Source of the DNA: Botryllus schlosseri
Taxonomy: Eukaryota > Chordata > Ascidiacea > Stolidobranchia > Styelidae
Length of the DNA: 20,698 nt
Direction: 5' to 3'
Assembly (NCBI GenBank): GCA_000444245.1
Contig: ATSW01035664.1
Span: 1 to 20,698, forward strand
Positions 1 to 10,841 of the stretch are shown one piece after another. Made by a program: the position numbers and the translations under genes. The notes beneath the pieces were generated by a model that saw nothing but the letters and a program-made list of their open reading frames with translations, was not told where the DNA came from and searched no databases. Positions within the stretch are counted from its first letter, which is position 1. Every line of letters starts with the position of its first letter.

Positions 1-146
1 GTTATAAGGACGTTGAAGTAATATATGGAAAAAGGTTAACAGTGCTGAGCCTAGCCTAGCAAGGCTCGTTCGTGAACGTGAACCTCTAAATTTCCAAGGT
101 TCACATGCAGAACGCGAACGTGAACCTCACGTTCACACCATCCCAA
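1..146. mobile_element. hAT-type element, right end only (cut by the window edge)
   Basis: Bases 30-146 align closely with the right end of the complete element at 19687-20689. They share GTGAACCTC/GAACGTGAAC subterminal repeats, and the end reads GTTCACACCATCCC. The internal part lies outside the window, so its target duplication cannot be checked. Confidence 0.7.
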
Positions 147-1270
147 CTATATATCATATGTCTTACATAACACTTCAATGACGAAACTGCACAAGTCGGT
201 CGGGCCAAGAAAATCCAAAACTCACGGCGACCATTCATATCTAGGTAGATAAGACTGGCTTAGGAGTTTATTTTGTGGGTACTGACTTACGTACAAGATT
301 GCATTTGCTCTATGTTATGTGAATATGATATCATTTGAAGCTTTTCTCCTTTTGCGATATCCATATCGTCGGAAAAGTTAGAATACCTTTTATGTGCGAG
401 AGCATTATTGTCAACAAGTATATTGTGACGTCGCAATTATGGCGATGTTACCTTGGTAACTATCATAAACCGGGAGTGCAGCGCTATCTTCAAATGCGAG
501 GATAAGCCGCCTATCATCGGGTTGCCATACGCCCAGAATTTCCCGGACAGGTCCGGAATTTCACTGGTTTTACTGCGTCCGGGAGGAATTCCTAAAAGAT
601 GCCTATATTTCCGGAATTTTGAAGGCTTGAAGTAAGTTCATAATTTTTCCGTAAATCAACATAAACAAGATTGTTTTGGACCGATTTATGAAATTTTTCT
701 TCGCACTGCGCGAGATTTAGTATCACATATCTTCGTTTTAATATGGGGACTACCAACCTCGCAAAAACTGAGACAAAAATGAAAAATAACACTTATTTAC
801 AGAAATAAGTCTAATTGTAATCGCAATTACAAGGTAACGGTATATTCATAGAGTCGGTTGAGGCCGTTTGGATGCTTTATCCAAAGATAGTTTGCCTTTA
901 TTCTGGGGTTTGCGAAGATGTTGAACGTAATCAGCTTCCAAAATAGGCTGTGAGTAAGTCTGGGCAAATTTTCCGACCTTTAATTAGTAATCCGCTGGGC
1001 CAAGGCAAGTTGGAAATGGAGTCGCGACCATAAAAGGTTGGAAGCCACCGGATGTGCGGTGTTTATGTAGCTCAGTGGTGCAGTTCCCACTGGCATTAGG
1101 CTGATAAATAATCTTATCGGTGTGACATGATCATGACTTGTACAATTACGCTACTTGCATTTTCGAAGTCATCATCCTCCACCAGCTCTTCCGCTATCTC
1201 TGATCATGTGGGCGGAGAGACGATCAAAATTATATGATAATATATGGAAGAACCAATATTATTGACATAA
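147..1270. other. Gene-free stretch downstream of gene 2
   Basis: No convincing exon or full repeat. A hydrophobic minus-strand open frame at 592-792 has no splice support as a gene 2 membrane exon. A tRNA A-box-like string (TAGCTCAGTGGTGCAG, near 1067-1082) may be a degraded SINE head. A short exon-like piece at 1155-1200 is reported as a finding. Confidence 0.4.
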
Positions 1271-1278
1271 TTCCACAA

Positions 1279-1375
1279 TGAGCTGGGGAGATAGCGTAGT
1301 GGTGACGATAAGGGCCCACTAGTCTGGCGGCCCCGGTATGATTCCCGTCGGAGGCTTATCTGGGCTCCTCTTTCC
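1279..1375 (+). repeat. tRNA-derived SINE-like unit
   Basis: Shows an A-box-like TAGCGTAGTGGTGACG followed at about the right spacing by a B-box-like GGTATGATTCCCG. The head GATAGCGTA(G/A)TGGTGACG recurs at 8765, which supports a dispersed SINE family. The 3' limit is uncertain. Confidence 0.5.
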
Positions 1376-2069
1376 CCGCCGTAAAAAGTCCAGAAAAATA
1401 TCCGACGAAAGAAAGCACTCACAAGGAATAGAAAGAACTAGAAAGGGCCGCGGCTTCAAAAAATATCAACATCGAAAAGAACTTTGACGTCGGGCACTCT
1501 AGACCTATCTGTTCATTACAACGCGTAGTGTCTTATCGCCTTGTTCATTGTGTGTGTCTTGTTCAGATAAAAATATAGCTTAACGATTATTAATTATTAT
1601 AATTATCGATATCGATTATTGATCATCGGAGAGGATTAGTTCTCCGCACTCTTCTGTAATTCACTCAAATAATTTACGACCAGATGCATATAGTATGCCC
1701 CCAGAAGTTGCATCGATTATCGTACGGTGGGCCGATCAGTGTTTACTTGTGCGGGAGGGGGCTGAAAAATTGTGGCTTCGGCCGTGGTAACAACTTGCAA
1801 CACACAACCACTTACTCCTGAACCGGATCGTGACCACCTCTAGTCGATAGACAAAGCTTTGCGGGTGTGACGTCATATTGATCGAAATATGCACATACCT
1901 CATTTAAAATCCTCTAGTGGGCGCAAAAGAGTGTCGGGAGTTTGTGTCACAAAATATGGTAACCCTAGCTAGATCATTGCGACATGAATAAGCTATATAT
2001 CATTAATAATAAAATATCAATTTTTTCTTAGACACTCAGATTTTAGTAGGACTGAGTCAGACTGCTCAC
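1376..2069. other. Region where gene 2 stalk and membrane exons would be expected
   Basis: Directly downstream of the donor of gene 2 exon 11. By colinearity with gene 1, a Thr-rich exon should follow within about 100 bp. I see none. A Pro/Thr-containing minus-strand string near 1755-1800 (VTTAEATIFQPPPAQ) has poor splice sites and is not called. Confidence 0.4.
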
Positions 2070-3180
2070 CTTCACTTTCTTCATACTTTCAGCGACCGAA
2101 TCTTCCATATTAATCACCAGTCCACAGTAACTTGTCAACTGTCGCCTGGTTTGCTCATCCATCTCCTTGGTAGCCACAATAACCGGAACAATATCCCACC
2201 GCATAATCGCCTCGCAGCTTGAGAAGGATCATCAACCGAGTGCCCGTCCGAAACCAAGAACAGCAACCTCTTTGGGGGCGTTTCTGACTCTTCTGCGACA
2301 TACGTTTGTTCCGTGAATGCATCTTCTCCGAGGATATATCTAAGCTTACATACGGCGTTTTAATTATGTAATTATCATCCGCAATATGGATTAACTTACA
2401 GAAATTGATTGGTTCTAATATAATCCAAAGCAGTGGCGAGGTGCGTTTCGTCGTGCGTGTTGTTGATGAACTGCATGGAATCGTAGAATTTCACTCGGGT
2501 CGTTGGCTCGCCGATGTGCTTGATGACGTGTGTCTCCGTGTCGAAGGTGGCTAGCCCAAACTTGCTCCCTGTTATCGCAGACCTGCATCGTCGAATGGAC
2601 AGTACAATAATATCGTACTGTTGCGTTCATGTTCACGCATTGATTTGTGTTTTGTTACTCGGAATGAATGCGTATTGCTGCTGTTGAACATATGCGGATA
2701 GCAGCCAACTCGAAATGTGGAAAAAGAGGACATATGGGCATTTTAAGCGTCCTCGGAGGACCATTCACTTTTGTTGAGAAAAGAGGGCAAATTATCCTGA
2801 AAGGGGACATATGATAGGCCCACAATTGATACCTACTATGAAGCAAATGTTTCGCGTGGCTTCCCTGACCTCTGGCGCCCTATCTCGTTTCTGTAGTTCA
2901 GCGTTTACACGCAACATAAGATATGCATATTTGCGCGACAAACCAGAATTATGCTCGCGTGTCTTATAAGATGGGGTCTGAGAAATCAAATGAGCTCTTA
3001 GTTACCGAATATGTGACTTGAAGGCAAATGAAAATGCCCACCTTGGCTCCTCCGAATTATACCCCACTCCTCCTTCAAATACAAAGTGTTTCGTGGCCAA
3101 CTTCATCCATTTGATGGCAAGTCCCGTGTCTATGCTTTCGGAACTAGCGGACACGTCCACCAAATACACCACTGTCGCTT
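2070..3180 (-). CDS. Gene 2 exons 9-11: vWA2 with one-base deletion
   Basis: Exon 9 (3180-3042) begins ATVVYLVDVSASSESID, keeping the DxSxS metal motif. Exon 10 (2582-2400) has KFGLATFDTETHVIKHIG and HDETHLATALDYIRTNQF, with the MIDAS Thr. Exon 11 (2339-2070) has PPKRLLFLVSDGHSVDDP (Asp611) and, one base out of frame, RWDIVPVIVATKEMDEQ and SYCGLVINMEDSVAESM. From Pro of DDP to Trp of RW there are 26 nt, where gene 1 has 27. The tail after Trp is 43 residues in both genes. Gene 2 lacks the polybasic insertion of gene 1. Intron 9 (2583-3041, 459 bp) has only minor AT-rich repeats. Confidence 0.82.
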
Positions 3181-6100
3181 CTGCACATAGATTCAGCGAA
3201 CTGTTTACCGCATACGGTGTTGAGTCATTTTATGGAATAACTTACCGTCAATCTTTGGTAATTGCAACACGGGCTTCCATGTGGCATGAAATCCCTTCTT
3301 ATGAAATGCGTCGTCACTGGTAAAACGTACCAACATCCATTGCTCTGTGCTTATCACGGGAGGTGCATCGCCAGATTCCGTCAATGGACCGCTGCGATTA
3401 TATTTAAAATTAAATCAAAGCTTTGGGCACGTAAGCCAGAATCATAGCAACCACGCGTTCAGTTGCATTCGGTTCGTAAGTGCATGTTGCAAGAATCTGG
3501 CTACTTGTAATAAATTCGAAAGTACCGTTTCCAGATGTGATCAAAGTAGTCAACGCATCTACACAAGTAGAAGTAGAAGTAACGGTTTACATTTATACGC
3601 AATTACAAGTAGAAGTAGCTATTTCAAAGTCATGTCAAATTATTTCAAGAGTAGAAATTGAAGGTATCAAAGATAGGCTACTTAAGTATCTAGTTTCAAA
3701 AATAGATTCACTCGGCGGATCGCATACTTTTCGCAGTTAATCGGTGGTGACCCTTTTGGAATAGCAGGGTTCATCTTCAAATAGTGGCTGAAATAAATTT
3801 AGTAACCTTGATACAGGGCTCGTTCGTCCTATTTTCCTGACATTTACGCTCATAAACGTAATTCAACCTTATCCAAAAACTTTACTTTGTAGTAGCGGAC
3901 CGGGGACAAATGTAACAATCGACCTCACCTCAAGGTGGGTGGAATAATTAAAAAAAAAACACAAAATATTGGACACTTGGGTAAATATTTTCTGGTCTGG
4001 AATAACTTGTTCAGAAGAATAATAGCTCAAGTGATTACAACGTAATATATGTAGCTGGAACAATGTTACCATAGTATACGGTGACGATAGGAAAACTAGG
4101 ACTTACACCGCCGGGAGGTACCATACTGAGATACTAATCGTGGTCGAGCGTGTCAGAAGCAATTTTAACACTCTGTTACTTTTTCCCCGTTACTATCTTT
4201 TGAATGCTGAATATCTTTGTTCATACGTTGGTATAACCATTTATCTACTGCAGATGAATCTTGCAACAGCCAGAAGTTCAATACCAGAAAAGATACTACC
4301 TTGCCATACCAATTCTAACATGATCAATGATCATCTGTCGAAATGGTCATGCAGAAGTGGTGATGTGAAGCTTAGGCTCATGTTGATCGACTTTTGGTGT
4401 GTGGACGTTCAATGGTCACTTAAGAATTTACCCGTGACTGAATCCTAATCCCCTGACTTTGAGCATGACCCACTTACATTTTGTTATTTGGTGTGAACAA
4501 TTTATTTTAATTTTGTGCAGAACATAGAAATGCCATTAGCTTTGACGCCGCACAATGTTGTGTAGCCTACTCGTTTTCCTACACTATCATCGGCCCATTC
4601 AACCAATATATTTTAGCCAAGTCGGTTTCGCACCTTCGCAGGTGACCGAATGTCCAACCCGTTATGCACGCTGAACAACAGCACCTGGTAGAAGATGCCG
4701 AATAAGTGTAGGGAGATGATGGAATAAATGTGTTTCTTGTACACTTTGAGCTCATGCAGTAGGCACGAAGGGTGGTACTGTATTCAGACGCCAAAATGCG
4801 ATGGGGCGTATAGCATGGAAGTGTTCAAACTTCTCTTACTTCAGTTTAATGCAATAATACAATTTGTGCTACCGTTTTCGTTGTTCATTTCGTTTGTTTT
4901 CAGTTATAAATAATAGTGTTATTATTGCCTCGCATGGGCGATACAATTGCCGCTGGGTACGGGTTGATTGTAACATTTGAGCGGCGATATTCGCGCCCCA
5001 AAATTTCCAGGATGGATTATTCATTGAGTTCCATTTTAGTTTTTACATCAACTTATATCGAGTTATTGGCTTCTTTATATGAAACTTTGGAAATAAAATT
5101 TCCATGTGAAAAACACGTAAAGTTAGAAAATACAAAACGTCTTACAATTGTCCCCGGTCTCCCATAGAGCTCAAAAACTGTCAAGTAAAAGTAGGAGTTG
5201 TCTAAAAACAGGATCACTTGAGTAAGTAATGCAGGTGGGCAAAATGTAGTTGAGTACTCGGAAAATGTAAAAGTAGCCTACTTCGTTACTGACAACCTCT
5301 GAGTCACTGACTATTTCGTTCAAATAATCTCCATGTATTTATAGTGCGGAGTGGGTCCACAAATTCTCTGGTCCTGCTTTTTAAAGCTCTTGTCCGAATC
5401 CGGTCCGACTCCTAGGTAGGGTTCTAAAATGACCGAGCTCCGGTCCGAAAAACTCCGATGATAATTAACTACTCACAGGATGGTATTGAATATTGATTGA
5501 AACAATTCAAATAAAATTAAAAACTCAAAGATCAAGTCTAAGCCTTATCTGAAGTAATTATGCAATATCCAATCCGGTTCCTGTCCATGCCCCGCTCTAT
5601 AGTATGTACCTCACTACCTTTTCTGAACATACCTAATCTCTGCAATCTTTTCGTCTTCCTCTTGACTGTAGCCGTCATATATTTTTACCGAATCGAACGC
5701 CTCTTCAGTCGTAAACTCGTCGAATCTAGATATTGTCGAAACCGTGTATTTCATTTGATATTCGAAGCTCAATCGCCAAGCAAGTTACTCGAGCGATATG
5801 CGGAATCCTTTCCTGGCCGCCAGTCGCCATTCGCAGTCGACGTTCTCCATGTACATGTCATCGTAGTAGCCCGGCGACCATATAGCTTTGTCGACGTGAT
5901 TTTTCGTATCCGGGCAAGAGGCTCGAAGCTCACCATCTTGTCAAAATTAATATCGTCATTAACTTGCGAACGAATTTAGCATCAGTCGAAATGGATAATT
6001 TTAAACCGCAAGATGATGATAATATGCTGAGCAGAAGGTAACTTACGGGTGATATTATTGCTTTGAGCCGAGTCCAAGTAGCGCTGGTCAGACCGGGACA

Positions 6101-8262
6101 GCTACTAGTTGTCTAATTGAAACAATGATAGCTAAATGCCGGTAATATAATTCTAATCTCATTTGTAAAATGTTTCCATGCTCTAATTTTAATTATGATT
6201 CAATTTCTGGTTTTCCTGAAAATGCTCCAGGAGAACTGCGGTGCGAAACTGGCCTACCTTGGTGTACGGACCTTTGCTATTCTCGGGCTTTTGACAGTGA
6301 ACTCTGATTTGATATGACCTGAGCTTGATGTTTGCTTTATGTTTTTGTATTCGGAAATGAATTCATCATCTAAGATTTTGCGAATTCAGTAATTATAATT
6401 CAGTAATTCTAAGTTAGAAAAGTGAATGTTCTGTAGGAGTCCAATTGTCCATCTACGGCACTGGTTAAGGACAATCTGTCAATATCATTTAAGCCTTTAC
6501 TCTTTTTCCAATGGCAGTGGAATGAGGCAACAATACTTCTATTGACACTGACTGCAATATCCAGAGTATTAATTGACATCAGGCAGGCCTTAGGTTGAAC
6601 CAAAGTGCGATTACCCAGGTGTATGATTTTCCTAGTTGATGTTATTTCATAGTTATTTCTGAATACCCTCCAGTCTTGCTCACTGACCTCCAAAGAATAG
6701 CGTTGGAACGCTGATTAAATCTTTTATAAGTTGCAGAAAATCAGGTGATACCAGCTCCGAGAACCGCGATATCCGGAAACCATGCTCAGCCTTGCTGGAC
6801 ATTGCCTGTAAATCGAGATTCACCAGACCCCATGTCACGGAGTAGGCTTACAATGTCGCCTGACCTTTGCGTACAGCTCTGTTAATTTTTGGTATTCGTC
6901 GTTCATCTTAACCCGCCATCGAGATAAATCTTCTTCTTCGTCAGCAAATGCTATATTTTCCTGAGTGTCGGACTGAAACTTACGGAATATACCGCGAAAA
7001 TAGTCCACTCCTTCGTCATAGTCCTCTCCCACGATAACACCTTTGCTATATACAGAAAATAGAACATTGATACCTATACATAATTTCTCTATTCACATCT
7101 ACGTACCTATCAAACGCAATACCACGGGTCTGCTGTGGGCCCCGTGGCTGGTACCGCCCTCGCACTCCACTCTGACGGTATCGCGGTTGTCGATTCTCTT
7201 CGGGATCTGCTATAAATGTTATGACATACGCCCCGGCGTCTTTCAGTCCTCGAATTTCATCTACAGCGCCGTCCAGCAAACTGTAGCTCATAAAGGGCGT
7301 TTGAAAATTCAACACGAGCAAGATCAATGTCGGTTTTTTCCTTGCAAATCCACTGCTCAAATATCGGCCTGCAGATTCGAAAAGTCGTTTTCGTAACGCG
7401 AGACTTTTTTTTACTGAAAAAACTGGTATATCGTCGCGTTTTCGGCCATATTTTGTCCATGTTAAGGTTTATCAGATTGTTTCAAAGTTAATCATGTTCA
7501 AGATATGGCCAACAGAAAATGAAAATTTTACATAAAGCTGATTTTCTGAAAATATGTAAAATGGACATACGCTACTATGATTCAACAACGACGATATTCT
7601 GTATTTAATCAAATAATTATTACATTTACATTCATTACCATACTGGTTCACGGTAAACTTCCTTGGTTATTGGACGTGACCGTTTGGTGATTATCGCCTG
7701 TTTTTAAAGATAGTTCCATCCCGCAATCATTACCTTTTATGGTCTGCAGACTTTGTTCCAGGTCAATTTTATGAGGGGAAAGATCCCCGTCATACCCCAT
7801 TAGCAGTTCTTCTACTATGCTTTGGTTGTACATGGTAAAGCCCTCGCTGATTTTCGACAAAAGTTTTTTTACAGTCATTTCCACGCAGCACGAATCAAAA
7901 TCTATGAAGTTCTGCGCTTTGTCTGTAAGTAGGTCAAGTCCTACTCTGGTTTCGTTCATCCAACTGCCCAGTATATTCACTGCTTGCAGTCCTTGCATGG
8001 CGAACTTCTTGAAGTTTTCGAAGTCGTCATCCTGTGCCGAAGTTGCAGGCGATTATTCATTGCTACGAAAGGCCAGCGATCAAATCATTACCGTAACCCC
8101 GGAGCGTTGTAACAGGAAAATGATGTCGGAATTGGTACTGATGTCGCTGCTGTGTTTACCCACCGCAGCTCGAAAGTCGATGCTCTCTTGGGCGACCGCT
8201 GTAATCATTATTTCAAATATGCACATGATTACAATTATACAATAAATAGAATGAAACGCCAT
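2070..8262 (-). CDS. Gene 2: paralogue of gene 1, vWA-CUB-vWA; vWA2 frameshifted, 3' end not found
   Basis: Exons (minus strand): 8262-8092, 8031-7734, 7368-7107, 7045-6865, 6805-6688, 5936-5789, 5725-5633, 3391-3246, 3180-3042, 2582-2400, 2339-2070. All have GT/AG and matching phases. Domain order equals gene 1: leader (1-25), MIDAS-less vWA1 (45-235), linker (244-303), EHGF segment (304-343), CUB (344-472), vWA2 (473 on). Exons 5, 7 and 8 have exactly the lengths of their gene 1 partners. Exon 11 is one base short within 2199-2224, so the frame breaks between VSDGHSVDDP and RWDIVPVIVA although both sides match gene 1. Its donor (AAG/GTGAGC) is intact. No Thr-rich or membrane exon was recognised in 1-2069. 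It is either a recent pseudogene or carries a sequence error. The start is the ATG after an in-frame GTG and opens a strong hydrophobic leader. Confidence 0.83.
3246..5936 (-). CDS. Gene 2 exons 6-8: CUB domain
   Basis: Exon 6 (5936-5789) encodes GELRASCPDTKN, IWSPGYY and NVDCEWRLAARKG. Exon 7 (5725-5633) encodes FDEFTTEEAFDSVKIYDG. Exon 8 (3391-3246) encodes QWMLVRFTSDDAF and KKGFHATW. This is a complete CUB core with only one Cys pair, colinear with gene 1 exons 7-9. Intron 6 is 63 bp. Intron 7 is 2241 bp and holds hAT-like sequence at both ends. The longest open frame on the opposite strand (5560-5979) is only the antisense shadow of exons 6 and 7. Confidence 0.88.
3485..5301. mobile_element. 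Probable hAT-like element or its two ends in gene 2 intron 7
   Basis: At 3540-3700 there are dense AAGTAGAAGTA/TACTT motifs. At 5215-5301 the same kind of motif is in opposite order, ending TTCGTTACTGACAACCTCTG, which reversed reads CAGAGGTTGTCAGTAACG, a hAT-like terminus. The left terminus and its target duplication were not found, so the left limit is uncertain. The middle (3740-5160) has no recognised transposase. Confidence 0.4.
5385..5465. repeat. Short TCCGA/GGTCCGA-rich repeat fragment
   Basis: Repeated GGTCCGA and TCCGACTCC strings cluster just beyond the hAT-like end at 5301. They resemble subterminal repeats of another hAT MITE, but no termini were found. Confidence 0.25.
6688..8262 (-). 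CDS. Gene 2 exons 1-5: signal peptide, MIDAS-less vWA1, linker, EHGF segment
   Basis: Leader MAFHSIYCIIVIMCIFEIM is followed by strand SDIIFLLQRSGVT. Exon 2 (8031-7734) starts DDDFENFKKF, then TRVGLDLLTDKAQ and the paired Cys (105-106) in FDSCCVE. Exon 3 (7368-7107) has KKPTLILLVLNFQT and AYVITFIADPEEN. The MIDAS Asp positions are Gln and Asn, as in gene 1. Exon 3 runs on without an intron through ENRQPRYR into an Arg/Gln/Gly-rich stretch, whereas gene 1 has a 57-bp intron exactly between ENR and QP. Exon 4 (7045-6865) is acidic and ends LTELYAK. Exon 5 (6805-6688) encodes AMSSKAEHGFRISRFSEL. Introns 1, 3 and 4 are 60, 61 and 59 bp. Confidence 0.83.
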
Positions 8263-8479
8263 GCTCACAACTTTCTTATGGACAAACTTTGATTGCTGGT
8301 ACCAAGAAAGTTTGTTTTGTTTTTGATTGTGATGTCATAGACAAGCGTGTACATGGATTGTGAACGATGGTATGGAATGCGAACGATGGGTATTAAAGAA
8401 CGCTAAAACATCAAAATCTGTCGATGTTGTTGTTTGTGATTGGTTATATATTATGCCGTGTGCGTCAAAATAATTTGGT

Positions 8480-8541
8480 GTGCCATGCAAAATCATCTCG
8501 CGTGCCACAAATGACACGCGTGACGGGGTGGCTGACCCCTG
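8480..8541 (-). mobile_element. Solo end of a hAT-type element
   Basis: Read on the minus strand it begins CAGGGGTCAGCCACCCC and goes on with TGGCACGCGAGATG, the pattern of many hAT termini with GGCACGCG subterminal repeats. The partner end was not found between here and the gene 2 start. It abuts the 3' end of the minus-strand SINE. Confidence 0.45.
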
Positions 8542-8544
8542 CCA

Positions 8545-8692
8545 TACGCGGATGAGATGGCAAGCAGGAGCTTAGATAGACCCCCAACACTCAGGTAGGA
8601 ATTCTGTAGTCGACCTCGGTCGGACTCGAACCCACAACCAATTGCTGTTGCAGCTCTGGAATATACCACTACGCTACCGCGCCACACATATT
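8545..8692 (-). repeat. tRNA-derived SINE, minus strand
   Basis: On the minus strand there is an A-box-like GGTAGCGTAGTGGTATA and, about 40 bp on, a near-perfect B box GGTTCGAGTCC, followed by an unrelated body that ends at the hAT terminus. An open frame across it is incidental. Confidence 0.6.
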
Positions 8693-8759
8693 TTATTGTA
8701 ATGGAGGTATGACTAGACCCACCAGGGGAACTGCACGAGTGCACTTATTCTTGGTTACT

Positions 8760-8960
8760 TACAAGATAGCGTAATGGTGACGCCTCCGACTTTTTGATCG
8801 GTAGGTCGTGGGCTCGATCCCAGGCGGGTCAGACCAAAGACCTGAATTGTAACACTGGTATCTATGACTTTCCTGCTTGGCGCTCAGCATTACCGGGATA
8901 ACATGGAGGGGTTGGTCAAGGCTTAGAAAGCCTTACAAGGCTATATCTGCACCTTCCTTG
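8760..8960 (+). repeat. tRNA-derived SINE, plus strand
   Basis: A-box-like TAGCGTAATGGTGACG, B-box-like GGGCTCGATCCC, then a body of about 130 bp. It is divergent from, and about 70 bp away from, the minus-strand copy. The head matches the unit at 1279. Confidence 0.55.
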
Positions 8961-9655
8961 TCCAGCGGCATATGTACTGTACATCATGCACTCATGGTAT
9001 GCATATGCACAGATCATGTGTATGTATATCACTAGTCCGGTGTACAAGCCGCAAAAATACATAACGTCCTTTTCTTGGTGTTGGATGCTTTCTATGCTCT
9101 TCCTCGCAATGTCGACCGAGTAAACGGTGTCTTACAAAAAGCCTACAGCATAAGTGGGCCGTGCTACAAATAACCCGATGAGGAATCAGAAAAATGAATA
9201 TCGACCTAGTGTAACTGACCAATGACCATTATTAGTCGAAGCACTATGAATACCCAAAACAACGAAGTATTGTTGAAATTTACACATACATTTGCGATAT
9301 TCACAGTAAACAAGCTATATATTTTACGCCAAACGTACAAGTCCGTTCATGAACAGGAATGGGGAATTTACTGTTGCTACTTGCTGTTGACGTTACTAAA
9401 GTTAAATCAGGCAGTTAGGCACGGGACTTTTGTACCATTTTCCCTTGCTCCTTCGAAGCAATAAATACCCGCGTACAGAAAAAATTATATTGCATATATT
9501 GCGCATTTAATACTCATGGAGCACATGGAACTCATGGAGCAACGAAATGTTTCGGTAAGACTGCACGCCTTGTGAAAAAACTGTTGACTGCTTCCGGATA
9601 TCTAGTCTTCGGTCGATTTGGTACTTTTTCCTCCGGAGGTTTGAATTTCAAAATT
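8961..9655. other. Intergenic stretch just downstream of gene 1
   Basis: Holds the presumed 3' UTR of gene 1 at its upper end. The small open frames on both strands show no domain and no supported splice sites. No further repeat was recognised. Confidence 0.35.
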
Positions 9656-10841
9656 TTAATCCTTTCCGATCTTGGTAACTTCATAAGCTGCAATACGATG
9701 GTCATCTTTCAGGCGTTGACCGTTTCGAGCATTTGCCGGATACGAACTTACCTCTATAATTTCTCGTTTCTTTCGCTCCCTCACCATGGACACTGTTGAG
9801 ATGCTTGCAATTAAAGGCGGTAGCGTGGACGATGTGTATAGGATCAGCGCGACGAGGCCAATTGATTCCATAACACCTGTTACATGGAATCAATTGCGTG
9901 TCTCTACTTGAAATGCTATTATGACTGGATGGCTGTACCTATCACCGCAACAAGGATGGCCAGTCCGAGATAGTCGAACCTGTCAACGCTCTGAAAATGT
10001 GGCGTAGGTGGCGGCAGTGTGGGATAGGTTCCTGGAAGTGTATATGGTTACCAGAGAAGTCGGACATTTGGCATTTCGAACATTGAGAGCAGACTTTGAC
10101 AACCATAGATAACTTTCTGCTTTTAAAATTAGATTATAACTAAAACTACAGCTACACAATTTCTTTCTTTAAATTAGATCATAATTAGGATTATTTAGTT
10201 CGGAAATTGAATGAAGCTCAGTTCATATCAAACCCGAGTTCATTGTTATAAGCGCGAGAATGGCAAATGTTTGCACAGCAAGCTTGTCTCGTTTCGCACT
10301 ATACAGCTCTCTTGTAGCATTTTCTCGAAAACCACACGTTAGATTACAATTAAGATTAGAGCATCGAAACAATTCACAAATCAGATTAGTATTAGATTAC
10401 CGGTATTTACTCTGATTATTTCCCTGACAAGATTTTAATTTGTATTTTCGGAATCAGTGAGACAGTAGCACTCGATTAAGACCAGCTTCATTAAATTTCA
10501 GCCCTCGGGTCGCAAGCTATGACACCACCAGTAACGCTACTTTTAGATTGCTCAGCAATAAGTGTAACTGCTTGCCGGGGCGTAATGACGGGAGTTGCGT
10601 ATCTATCCGTAGGTTAGTAATCTATAGTTTCATTCAGTCGTAATCTTTAGCAGCGCAGCTCATTCATTCGCATTTATCTGTCGTACATACCTGTATAGGG
10701 GTATTGTCGTTGCGTAGTAGATGACAGTGAATTTGGATCTGTGGTTGTTGAAATTGTAGTTGATTTTACTGGTATCGTCGTGGTAGTTGTGGATTTTGAT
10801 GGCGTTGTAGTTGTTTCTACTACTGTGATTCTCCACGCCTT
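9656..10841 (-). CDS. Gene 1 exons 13-14: Thr-rich stalk, membrane segment, cytoplasmic tail
   Basis: Exon 13 (10841-10691) gives AWRITVVETTTTPSK and continues Thr/Ser-rich for about 45 residues, a mucin-like, probably O-glycosylated stalk. Exon 14 (9876-9656) joins in phase after acceptor gtaacag. It gives a hydrophobic stretch of about 27 residues beginning IGLVALILY, then RERKKRE (positive-inside stop-transfer), and a tail ending in YEVTKIGKD and TAA. The tail has two tyrosines but no clear ITIM or ITAM. An internal GTAAGT in exon 14 would define only a 46-bp intron, so read-through is preferred. An ATTAAA overlaps the stop codon and is a possible poly(A) signal. Intron 13 is 814 bp. Competing terminal exons near 10520-10600, read in two frames, lack a convincing membrane segment. 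Confidence 0.72.

Noticed and set aside
592-792. Hydrophobic minus-strand frame as the membrane exon of gene 2
   Set aside because: No similarity to gene 1 exon 14, and no acceptor of the right phase with a preceding stalk exon.
5560-5979. 139-codon plus-strand open frame, the longest in the window
   Set aside because: It lies antisense to gene 2 exons 6 and 7, which encode clear CUB sequence with valid splice sites. No domain is visible in the plus-strand reading.
6680-6805. Gene 2 ending at the TGA after exon 5
   Set aside because: The homologous exon of gene 1 has a donor at the same place (GGAG/GT), and CUB exons in phase follow downstream.
9222-9464. Plus-strand 80-codon frame followed by AATAAA
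   Set aside because: No domain, no splice or promoter support; chance frame in intergenic DNA.
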